DNA of 41,151 bases from JAUWZS01 sp964423085. GTDB taxonomy: Archaea; Aenigmatarchaeota; Aenigmatarchaeia; CG10238-14; SCSR01. Below the pieces are notes generated by a model. The model made no database searches and was not told the DNA's origin. It saw nothing but the letters and a program-made list of their open reading frames with translations. The translations under genes and the position numbers were made by a program. This document shows, piece after piece, positions 22,366-29,089 of this stretch; position 1 is the stretch's first letter; each line of letters opens with the position of its first letter. The stretch covers positions 1-41,151 of the forward strand of contig CAYRDB010000001.1 in assembly GCA_964423085.1 (NCBI GenBank), read 5' to 3'.

Positions 22366-23019
22366 ATCTTAGAATACAAAGGTCTGAAGATAAGCTGGCT
22401 GGGTAACTCGGCGTTCAGAATAGCCGACGGAAAGGTCCTGTACATAGACCCGTACCAGATATCGAAGATAGAGCCGGCCAACATAATATTCATAACGCAC
22501 GAACACTACGACCATTGCAGCATCGAGGACGTAAGGAAGATAGCAGATCCGAAGACTGTGATAGTAACAACAGCTTCTGTAAAGGAGAAGCTTAGAGGAG
22601 TGAACGCACAGTTTCTTCTGATGGTTCCAGGAAAGGCTTACTCTATCGGCGATGTAAAGGTGGAAGCTGTGCCAGCATATAATGTGAACAAATTCAGATC
22701 GCCTAATGTTCCATATCATCCGGAATCAGGAAACAATCTCGGATTTGTAATAACAGTTGACGGTGTGAAAATATATCATGCAGGCGACACTGATGAAATT
22801 CCTGGAATGGCCAGCAGGGTGAAGGATGTGGACATTGCATTTGTTCCTGTTTCCGGGTCTTATGTTATGACTCCGGCAGAAGCGGCAAAGGCCGTTAACA
22901 GAATCGTGCCTAAAATAGCAGTTCCCATGCACTACGGCGGGTTCGTGGGAACTAGGGATGATGCGATAAAGTTCAAGTCCATGGCCAAGTGCGAAGTCAG
23001 AATACTGGAGAAAGAATGA
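22366..23019 (+). CDS. UPF0173 metal-dependent hydrolase with an apparent AUC start
   Basis: 217 residues if started at ATC 22366. Metallo-beta-lactamase motifs: THEHYDH (HxHxDH), YHAGDTD and VPMHYGG, plus the UPF0173-type N-terminus EYKGLKISWLGNSAFRI. The frame is open from 22351, but it has no ATG, GTG or TTG until GTG 22558, which lies after the first metal motif and cannot be the true start. GGTG (22357-22360) sits 5 nt ahead of ATC 22366, the same spacing as for a TTG-start gene here. CTG 22384 is a second option, and a base error is a third. It follows tRNA-Thr by 44 nt. Confidence 0.8.
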   Translation: MLEYKGLKISWLGNSAFRIADGKVLYIDPYQISKIEPANIIFITHEHYDHCSIEDVRKIADPKTVIVTTASVKEKLRGVNAQFLLMVPGKAYSIGDVKVEAVPAYNVNKFRSPNVPYHPESGNNLGFVITVDGVKIYHAGDTDEIPGMASRVKDVDIAFVPVSGSYVMTPAEAAKAVNRIVPKIAVPMHYGGFVGTRDDAIKFKSMAKCEVRILEKE

Positions 23020-23023
23020 CCAT

Positions 23024-23728
23024 ATGCGATACTGGGAAATAGATTTTCTGAGGGGAGTTGCAGTAGTCCTGATGATTGCATACCATGCAATATTCGGATT
23101 TTATTTTCCCGATGTTCCTTTCAGGTGGCTGGCTTTTTTAGCATCGTCCACATTCATAATCATATCCGGAATGTCACTTTCAATCAGCTACTCGAAAGGA
23201 GGCGGAATAGCAAAGTTCCTCAAAAGAGGAGCGAAGCTCGCTGTCCTCGCGTGTCTGGTCACCGCAGCCAGCTTCATTTTTCTGGAAAGCGGCTACATAG
23301 TATTCGGCGTCCTACACTTTTTTGCGATGTCTTCAGTGCTAGTTTATCCATTAATGAAATACGCGAAGAGCGACGCGGTATTGTTTGTAGGAGTAGGCGC
23401 TATACTAATTGGAATCGCGCTTATGTCTGTAAGAATTGACGTAGGATACCTTTTCTGGATGGGGTTGGTTGAAGAAGGGTTTACCACATTCGACTTCTTT
23501 CCGATATTCCCGTGGCTGGGTGTGATGCTAATAGGCGCGCATATAGGAAGCAACCTTTATCCGAATGGCAAGAGAATGTTCGGCCTAAATTGGAACGGCA
23601 ACAAATTCACATCAATATTCCAGTTCTTAGGAAGGTACTCGCTTCTCATATATTTCATCCACATTCCGCTGCTCCTTGCTGCGCTATACCTGTCAGGAGC
23701 GGATTGGGTATTACCAATGTTTCAATAA
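23024..23728 (+). CDS. DUF1624 / HGSNAT-like membrane acyltransferase
   Basis: 234 residues with about seven membrane helices. The start MRYWEIDFLRGVAVVLMIAYHAIFGF is the signature of the DUF1624 (heparan-alpha-glucosaminide N-acetyltransferase-like) family: an Arg-Gly after helix-start Asp and a conserved His in the first helix. FPWLGVMLIGAHIG and the final YSLLIYFIHIPLL also fit. Such proteins may move acetyl groups across the membrane to sugars. It begins 4 nt after the UPF0173 stop, so the two are one operon. The substrate is unknown; a surface glycan is a guess. Confidence 0.8.
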   Translation: MRYWEIDFLRGVAVVLMIAYHAIFGFYFPDVPFRWLAFLASSTFIIISGMSLSISYSKGGGIAKFLKRGAKLAVLACLVTAASFIFLESGYIVFGVLHFFAMSSVLVYPLMKYAKSDAVLFVGVGAILIGIALMSVRIDVGYLFWMGLVEEGFTTFDFFPIFPWLGVMLIGAHIGSNLYPNGKRMFGLNWNGNKFTSIFQFLGRYSLLIYFIHIPLLLAALYLSGADWVLPMFQ

Positions 23729-23768
23729 AAAGCTATAAAAACACAGGACAAAAGAATAGTAATCAAAC

Positions 23769-23881
23769 GGGGTCGTCGTTCAACCTGGCAGGACACCTGG
23801 CTCCAGATTATTTCATGGAGCTTTGATTCCAAGATGATAGGAAGAAACCAGATGATCGGGGTTCAAATCCCTGCGACCCCA
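23769..23881 (+). tRNA. tRNA-Trp(CCA) with a 40-nt intron
   Basis: The acceptor stem GGGGTCG (23769-23775) pairs with CGACCCC (23874-23880), with A73 at 23881. The anticodon CCA is 23803-23805. The intron is 23807-23846, between 37 and 38. TGGAG (23816-23820) in the intron can pair with the exon loop CTCCA or with TTCCA in the intron (23827-23831), across the same CTTTGA loop as in the tRNA-Leu intron. It is too short and lacks a D box, so it is not the C/D-box guide known from the tRNA-Trp intron of some euryarchaea. Confidence 0.92.
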
Positions 23882-23884
23882 CTT

Positions 23885-24544
23885 TTAAAATCCGCTCTCG
23901 CCCCTTAACGGAACGAACATAACAGGACCTAGGTTTTTCATCATCGCTTTGCCGTTTTTGTCCTTTCGTATCATTACAAGTTCCTGCTCGCCGTACTGGC
24001 TTCCCACAGGCACCAGCATGCATCCGTTGGGAAGAAGCGAGTCTACTAGGCATTTCGGTATATCGGGAGAAGCCGCGCTTACAAATATCTTGTCGAACTT
24101 TTTGTCGACTTTCAGCGAACCGTCTGTTAGAACAACCTTCACTTTTTTTTCATAGCCCGCTTTTTCCAGATTTTTCTTTGCGAAAAGATACAATTCCGGG
24201 CTCATTTCAAGCCCCACTACACCGCCTTTCTGCCCCACAATTTCCTTGGCGTATGCAAGCAGTATGCCAGAACCAGCACCCACTTCGAGCACTTTGTCGC
24301 CAGGACGTAAGCCGGATTCGGAAATGTATATCGCATGCATGTGCGGCGCAGATATCGTTCCATCAGAAGGTATTGGAATAGGCACATCCTCGTATGCCCC
24401 ATTTCTATGTTCAGTAGGAACAAAATCCTCTCTGGGAACCTTAAGCATAGCTTTGACTGCGAACTGCCCCTTGAGGTAACCGTGGTCTTCAAGACGTTCG
24501 ACCATGGATTTTCTTCTTTTCTCAAAGATGCCTGCGCTAGCCAT
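23885..24544 (-). CDS. pcm: Protein-L-isoaspartate O-methyltransferase
   Basis: 219 residues. The family start is visible (MVERLEDHGYLKGQFAVKAML, VPREDFVP), then ISAPHMHA and the SAM-binding VLEVGAGSG (85-93). VSAASPDIPKCLVDSLLPNG closes the core. It methylates isoaspartyl residues in aged proteins so that they can be repaired. The 3' end faces tRNA-Trp with only 3 nt between them. A TATA-like CTTATTTAAG at 24565-24574, centred 25 nt ahead of ATG 24544, suggests a leaderless mRNA. Confidence 0.94.
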   Translation of the reverse strand: MASAGIFEKRRKSMVERLEDHGYLKGQFAVKAMLKVPREDFVPTEHRNGAYEDVPIPIPSDGTISAPHMHAIYISESGLRPGDKVLEVGAGSGILLAYAKEIVGQKGGVVGLEMSPELYLFAKKNLEKAGYEKKVKVVLTDGSLKVDKKFDKIFVSAASPDIPKCLVDSLLPNGCMLVPVGSQYGEQELVMIRKDKNGKAMMKNLGPVMFVPLRGESGF

Positions 24545-24564
24545 ATTCCAGAACTAAATTCGAC

Positions 24565-24574
24565 CTTATTTAAG
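24565..24574. promoter_or_regulatory. TATA box shared by pcm (-) and the RuBisCO-side operon (+)
   Basis: CTTATTTAAG is near-palindromic. On minus it lies 25 nt ahead of the pcm start. On plus it would start transcription near 24597, about 40 nt before ATG 24638. No other clear promoter is seen before the nucleotide-salvage genes. Confidence 0.45.
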
Positions 24575-24637
24575 CATTACGAATACCACAGGCAGTAGTG
24601 GAAAGTTTTGATTTGAAGAATCTCACGAATAACAACT

Positions 24638-24952
24638 ATGCCAGACAGATACACCCATATGAAAATATCAGAGTTGCTGCTTGGCGACAGATGCGAAAAG
24701 ACTCACGCTGCCATAGACTATCCGGTAAAAGAGCTCGGGAGGGGGCACAGGTCCCTCAACCACGACCCGATATCGGCCGGCCTGATTGGAATTTTCGAAG
24801 ACGGGTACGAGGGTCTGGTTTCAAGCATAGCGCATTTAATAGCAGACAAGTACGCGAACAACTACCTGTACAAGGAGACGCTGAGATTTTCACTGAAAAT
24901 GATAGAGTATGCGAAGACTGAAATGGAAAAATACAAACTAAAGGAAATTTAA
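24638..24952 (+). CDS. Small hypothetical protein ahead of the AMP pathway
   Basis: 104 residues, mostly helical. A conserved-looking core has THAAIDYPVKELGRGHRSLNHDP, with three His and three Asp that could bind a metal or phosphate, then a small apolar helix (ISAGLIGIFEDGYEGLVSSIAHLIADKY) and a Lys/Glu-rich tail. I do not recognise the family. ATG 24638 is the first start; MKISELL at 24659 is possible. The other plus frame here is Arg-rich and reads like a shadow. It lies 26 nt ahead of the isomerase gene and is probably in its operon. Confidence 0.7.
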   Translation: MPDRYTHMKISELLLGDRCEKTHAAIDYPVKELGRGHRSLNHDPISAGLIGIFEDGYEGLVSSIAHLIADKYANNYLYKETLRFSLKMIEYAKTEMEKYKLKEI

Positions 24953-24978
24953 AGTGCTAGGAAAGCGAAATCTGTCTT

Positions 24979-25824
24979 ATGAAGCAGGATTTGCAATCGG
25001 TAGTTGACGACATAAAGTCCGTAAAAGTTCAGGGCGCGAAGCAGATAGCGGTACACTCGCTAAAATTCCTCAAGAAGTTCTGCAAAAGGCACGGATTCGG
25101 ACTAAAGTTCGAAGTGGCTGCGAAGATACTTGAAGACGCCAGGCCGACAGCAGTGGTCTTGCATAACTGCATAGATGAAATAAAGAAAAATAGGAGCATA
25201 AATTCTATAGACAAGTTGCTTAACCAGATGGAGTCTTCTACAAAAAAGATAGCAAAAAACGGCAGCAAATTAATAAAGAAGGGATCTGTGATAATGACTC
25301 ACTGCCACTCGGGCGAAGCTCTTTCTGTAATAAAGCAAGCCAGGAAGGACGGAAAGAAAGTATCTGTTATAGCAACCGAGACCGACCCCTTAGAGCAGGG
25401 GGTGAAAACTGCGAAGGAGCTTGCCAGGGCCAGGATACCGGTAACTCTGATAACAGACAACGCGGTAGGGCATTTTATGAAGGACGCCGACTGCGTTGTT
25501 GTTGGCACAGACGCAATAAGGATTGTAAAACCGCTGGGAATTGTGAACAAGACTGGAACTATCAATGTCGCGCTCGCTGCAAGGGAGTTCAACAAACCAT
25601 TGTATGTGGTGGGCAGCACTTTGAAAATCGACAAGAGGAAAAAGTTTTACATAGAAGAGAGGCCGGCCGAGGAGATTAGGAAGGAAATATCCACCCGAGG
25701 CAAGCTAAAAGGTGTGAAAATCAGAAATCCTGCATTCGACCTTGTCGACTTTAAGCTCATAAAGTCCATAATAACGGAAAAGGGAGTTTACACGCCCGCA
25801 AAAATCAGGAGGTTGTACAAATGA
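24979..25824 (+). CDS. Ribose-1,5-bisphosphate isomerase
   Basis: 281 residues of the eIF2B-alpha/MtnA-like fold. Candidate catalytic Cys109 (MTHCHSGEAL) and Asp178 (VVGTDAI) are 69 residues apart, the same spacing as Cys133/Asp202 in the Thermococcus enzyme. It turns ribose-1,5-bisphosphate, made by AMP phosphorylase after phosphorylation, into ribulose-1,5-bisphosphate for RuBisCO. The stop overlaps the RuBisCO start by 4 nt (ATGA). Alternative: a plain eIF2B-like subunit; the operon strongly favours the isomerase. Confidence 0.93.
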   Translation: MKQDLQSVVDDIKSVKVQGAKQIAVHSLKFLKKFCKRHGFGLKFEVAAKILEDARPTAVVLHNCIDEIKKNRSINSIDKLLNQMESSTKKIAKNGSKLIKKGSVIMTHCHSGEALSVIKQARKDGKKVSVIATETDPLEQGVKTAKELARARIPVTLITDNAVGHFMKDADCVVVGTDAIRIVKPLGIVNKTGTINVALAAREFNKPLYVVGSTLKIDKRKKFYIEERPAEEIRKEISTRGKLKGVKIRNPAFDLVDFKLIKSIITEKGVYTPAKIRRLYK

Positions 25825-27053
25825 AATATGAAGATTTTGTCGACGCCAAATACAAACCAAAGAGCAGCGAAGTGGTATGCACTTTTTACGTTGAACCTAA
25901 CAATGTTGGAATAAAATACGCTGCAGGAGGAGTTGCAGCAGAAAGCTCGATTGGAACATGGACCGACCTGAAGACCATGCACAAATATGTAGAAAGGCTC
26001 GCAGCAGTTGTGTTCGAGACCAAAAAGAGGGGCGTGGGCCATGAAATTAAGGTTGCTTATCCGGAGAAGCTTTTCGAGCACGGAAATATGGCAAACATAC
26101 TTAGCAGCGTTGCTGGAAACGTCTTCGGGCTCAAAGAGTTGAAGAACCTGAGACTGGAGGATGTGCACCTTCCGAAAAAGCTTGCGGAAAGCTTCGGAGG
26201 GCCGAGATACGGAATAGACGGCATAAGAAAAATGCTCGGAATTGAGGGCAGACCCCTGATAGGGACAATAATAAAGCCTAAGCTCGGGCTCAACACATCG
26301 CACCATTCAAAAGTGGCGTACGACGCGTGGATTGGGGGGTGCGACATTGTCAAGGACGACGAGAACCTTTCTAACCAAGGGTTCAACTCCTTCTACAAAA
26401 GGGTGAAAGAGACCATTCGTATGAGGGACCTGGCAGAAAGGAAGACCAGGGAAACCAAGGTGTACATGCCTAATGTCACAGCTGAGACAGACGAAATGAT
26501 AAGGAGGGTTAAATACGTCAAAGAACAGGGAGGGAGATACGTTATGGTTGATATTCTGACCGTAGGATGGTCCGGACTCCAGACGCTGAGGGAGCACTCT
26601 TTTGGACTAGTAATACACGGGCACCGCGCTATGCACGCTGCGATAACAAAGAACGCAAAGCACGGGATATCAATGAAAGTTATAGCGAAACTCGCCAGAG
26701 TGTCGGGCGTCGACCAGCTCCATGTCGGAACCGGCGTGGGAAAGATGTCCGAGAGCAGGGAGGAAGTTTTGGAGAACCTTAATGCGCTAAAGTGCAAAAT
26801 GCACGGAGTGAAGAAAGTCATGCCAGTGGCATCTGGAGGGCTGCACCCGTCTATGATAAAGAAGGAGCTAGAAATTTTCGGCGACGACGTCGTGATACAG
26901 ATGGGTGGAGGAATACACGGAAATCCCATGGGCACGAAAGCGGGAGCCGCTGCGGCAAGGCAGGCTCTTTATGCAGCCAAGTCAAATACTGGAGTTAGAA
27001 AGTATGCTGAAAGCCACAAAGAGCTGAAAGCGGCGATTGAAAAATGGGGATAG
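25821..27053 (+). CDS. rbcL: Ribulose-1,5-bisphosphate carboxylase, form III
   Basis: 410 residues, shorter than plant enzymes as in archaeal form III. Active-site residues are all present: Glu41 and Thr46 (ESSIGTW), Asn100 (GNVFG), Lys152 and Lys154 (TIIKPKLGL), the carbamylated Lys178 with Asp180 and Glu181 (IVKDDEN), His268-Arg269 (HGHRAMH), His301 (QLHVGTG), Lys308, Ser338 (VASGGLH) and the GGGIHG loop at 362-367. It should be an active carboxylase making two 3-phosphoglycerates. In this setting it disposes of nucleotide ribose, with no sign of phosphoribulokinase or a Calvin cycle. No small subunit gene is seen. Confidence 0.96.
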   Translation: MKYEDFVDAKYKPKSSEVVCTFYVEPNNVGIKYAAGGVAAESSIGTWTDLKTMHKYVERLAAVVFETKKRGVGHEIKVAYPEKLFEHGNMANILSSVAGNVFGLKELKNLRLEDVHLPKKLAESFGGPRYGIDGIRKMLGIEGRPLIGTIIKPKLGLNTSHHSKVAYDAWIGGCDIVKDDENLSNQGFNSFYKRVKETIRMRDLAERKTRETKVYMPNVTAETDEMIRRVKYVKEQGGRYVMVDILTVGWSGLQTLREHSFGLVIHGHRAMHAAITKNAKHGISMKVIAKLARVSGVDQLHVGTGVGKMSESREEVLENLNALKCKMHGVKKVMPVASGGLHPSMIKKELEIFGDDVVIQMGGGIHGNPMGTKAGAAAARQALYAAKSNTGVRKYAESHKELKAAIEKWG

Positions 27054-27063
27054 GCTGGTTTGA

Positions 27064-28608
27064 ATGAAGCTGAAGGTAAAAATTCTGGGCATGAACGCGG
27101 GAGACAAGTCGATAGCGGTACTGCACGAAGATGACGCCGCCGAACTTGGAATGAGGAGCCTAGGTAGGGTCCTCATACAAAGCGGGAGAAAGGACTGCGT
27201 CGCTATTATCAACACGAGCACCAAAGCCGTGAATAGGGGAGAGGTTGGTATATTCGACGAAATTGTAAACAAGCTTGAGCTTAAGGAAGGGGCTCAAGTA
27301 GAGCTTTCGGCAGCCAGCTTCCCGAAATCGATATCATACATAAAGTCAAAGCTAAGGGGAATGAAGCTTAGCGAGGAGGAGCTTTTTCAGATAGTCAGGG
27401 ATACAGTGGATGGAAAGCTCAGCGACATCGAATTGGCGTCGTTCGTCACAGCCCTGAACAATTTCGGATTTGATATGGAGGAGACTGTGAACATGTCCAA
27501 AGCCATGGTTGCTACCGGTCACAGCCTAGAAATGAAAAACTCGTACATAGTGGACAAGCACTCCATAGGAGGGGTGCCAGGAGATAAGACAAGCCTTTTA
27601 CTTGTGCCAATAGTTGCGGCGTGCGGCCTGACAATACCTAAGACTTCATCAAGAGCCATAACTTCGGCAGCAGGAACAGCGGACCGCGCTGAAGTTCTTA
27701 TGCCCGTCGACCTGAACATAGAGGAGATGAAAACCGTGGTCAGGAACACGCACGGGTGCATAGTTTGGGGAGGAGCCCTAGATCTAGCTCCGGCAGACGA
27801 CATATTCATACAAATAGAGTGCCCGCTTTCGATAGACCCGCTAATGATACCTTCGATAATGAGCAAAAAGAAGGCTGTGGGCACAGAATGCCTCGTAATA
27901 GACATACCGTGCGGCAGGGGTACCAAGGTAAAGACGATAGGAGACGCCGACCTGCTGGCGAAGAGCTTCATAGAAGTTGGAAACAGGATGGGAATTAAAA
28001 CGCAGTGCGCAGTCACATACGGAGAGCAGCCCATAGGCACGACCATAGGACCGGCTTTGGAAGCCAAGGAGGCGCTTGAGATTATAATGAGGAAAAAAGC
28101 TGTTCCAGACTCTGTCGACAAGGTTACTCACATAGCGCATATGATACTTGAAATGGCTGGAAAGGACAATGCCAACAAGATTGTGGAGGATGTTCTGAAG
28201 AGCGGAAAGGCCGAGGAAAAGCTGAGGGAGATAATTTTCAACCAGGGTGGGGACGGCGACATAAAACCGGAGGACATAGAGATAGGCAAGTACGGCCTTG
28301 ATGTTTATGCGGACAGAAAGGGAATCGTGCTCTGGATGGACAACCACAAGCTGGTCTCAATAGCAAGGGCTGCAGGATGCCCTAAAGACAAAGGCGCTGG
28401 CATACAGCTTTACAAGAAAATAGGAGATTCTGCGGACAAGGGAGAAAGGCTTTTCACAGTCTACTCCGAAAAGTCCAGGAAGCTCAAGCATGTTGAAGTT
28501 GAAATTGAAGAAGATGTCGCAGTGGCTGTCGGTGACAGGAGGGAGATGCTCGTTCACGAAGTTAAGGAGCATCCGACTCATAAAAAGTCGTTCATTCTAG
28601 AAAGATGA
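27064..28608 (+). CDS. deoA: AMP phosphorylase
   Basis: 514 residues, close to the 503 of the Thermococcus enzyme and longer than bacterial thymidine phosphorylases because of an N-terminal domain of about 85 residues. Core motifs: VDKHSIGGVPGDKTSLLLVP, KTSSRAITSAAGTADRAEVL, and IDIPCGRGTKVK for phosphate binding. It splits AMP (and other NMPs) with phosphate to give adenine and ribose-1,5-bisphosphate. It lies 10 nt behind rbcL, completing a three-gene operon. ATG 27064 gives the family's usual start (MKLKVKILGM). Confidence 0.95.
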   Translation: MKLKVKILGMNAGDKSIAVLHEDDAAELGMRSLGRVLIQSGRKDCVAIINTSTKAVNRGEVGIFDEIVNKLELKEGAQVELSAASFPKSISYIKSKLRGMKLSEEELFQIVRDTVDGKLSDIELASFVTALNNFGFDMEETVNMSKAMVATGHSLEMKNSYIVDKHSIGGVPGDKTSLLLVPIVAACGLTIPKTSSRAITSAAGTADRAEVLMPVDLNIEEMKTVVRNTHGCIVWGGALDLAPADDIFIQIECPLSIDPLMIPSIMSKKKAVGTECLVIDIPCGRGTKVKTIGDADLLAKSFIEVGNRMGIKTQCAVTYGEQPIGTTIGPALEAKEALEIIMRKKAVPDSVDKVTHIAHMILEMAGKDNANKIVEDVLKSGKAEEKLREIIFNQGGDGDIKPEDIEIGKYGLDVYADRKGIVLWMDNHKLVSIARAAGCPKDKGAGIQLYKKIGDSADKGERLFTVYSEKSRKLKHVEVEIEEDVAVAVGDRREMLVHEVKEHPTHKKSFILER

Positions 28609-28645
28609 AAAAAAAAGGAAAGAATTGGGAAATTCTATTTCCCAA
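28609..28645 (-). terminator. Intrinsic-type terminator of alba
   Basis: TTGGGAAAT (28625-28633) and ATTTCCCAA (28637-28645) form a 9-bp stem with a 3-nt loop that covers the alba stop codon. On minus it is followed by TTCTTTCC and a run of eight or more T. It may also separate the convergent AMP phosphorylase transcript. Confidence 0.6.
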
Positions 28646-28922
28646 GGATTATGTTTATTGTCGAAACGTTGATTTTCGACTTGTCCTCGAGCTCCCTTGC
28701 CTCGGTGCCGATGTCTATGTTCTTTATGCTGACATCGTTCACGAACTTTCTTCGGACTATCTCAGCCACATCCACTGCCCTGGATATCGCCTTGCCCCTT
28801 GCTTTTATGTGGACTTCCGGCTTGCCTTCGCTGAACTGTGTTATCACGCCCAGAACGTAGGCCATGCTCGGCTTCCTTCCCACGAAAACCACGTTTTCGC
28901 TTGTATTTTCTGCTTCTGCCAT
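28635..28922 (-). CDS. albA: DNA/RNA-binding protein Alba
   Basis: 95 residues. Family core: VVFVGRKPSMAYVLGVITQFSEG, KARGKAISRAVDVAEIVRRKF and IKNIDIGTEA. The usual acetylatable Lys pair near the start (KKP) is here RKP, leaving one Lys. It coats DNA and RNA as a dimer and is a main chromatin protein in many archaea. ATG 28922 is chosen because the perfect Shine-Dalgarno site GGAGGTG (28929-28935) sits 6 nt ahead; the upstream GTG is part of it. A TATA-like AATTAAATT lies at about 28994-29002. Confidence 0.95.
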   Translation of the reverse strand: MAEAENTSENVVFVGRKPSMAYVLGVITQFSEGKPEVHIKARGKAISRAVDVAEIVRRKFVNDVSIKNIDIGTEARELEDKSKINVSTINIILGK

Positions 28923-29089
28923 CTTTTGCACCTCCGAATCTTAGCATTGTAGTTATCAGACATTTGGCTTTGTTAATATTGCCCGAAAAAGAATTTAATT
29001 GTTCCACTCTGTCGAGGCGCTTAAAAGGCTTTGGCTGGCCGGAACGTACTTTTACTTTTAAGAGGACAATAATAATTAAGGAAGATTTT

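Noticed and set aside
23807..23846. tRNA-Trp intron as a C/D-box guide RNA
   Set aside because: AAGATGATAGG resembles a C box, but there is no CTGA D box and 40 nt is too short.
24598..24921. GTG-start frame at the predicted transcription start
   Set aside because: The Arg-rich, low-hydrophobic composition suggests a shadow; the 24638 frame has a balanced composition and a plausible helical fold.
28838..29089. Upstream extension of the zinc-ribbon gene
   Set aside because: It runs antisense over the Alba start region and its ribosome site; ATG 29090 fits the promoter and begins just before the first ribbon.
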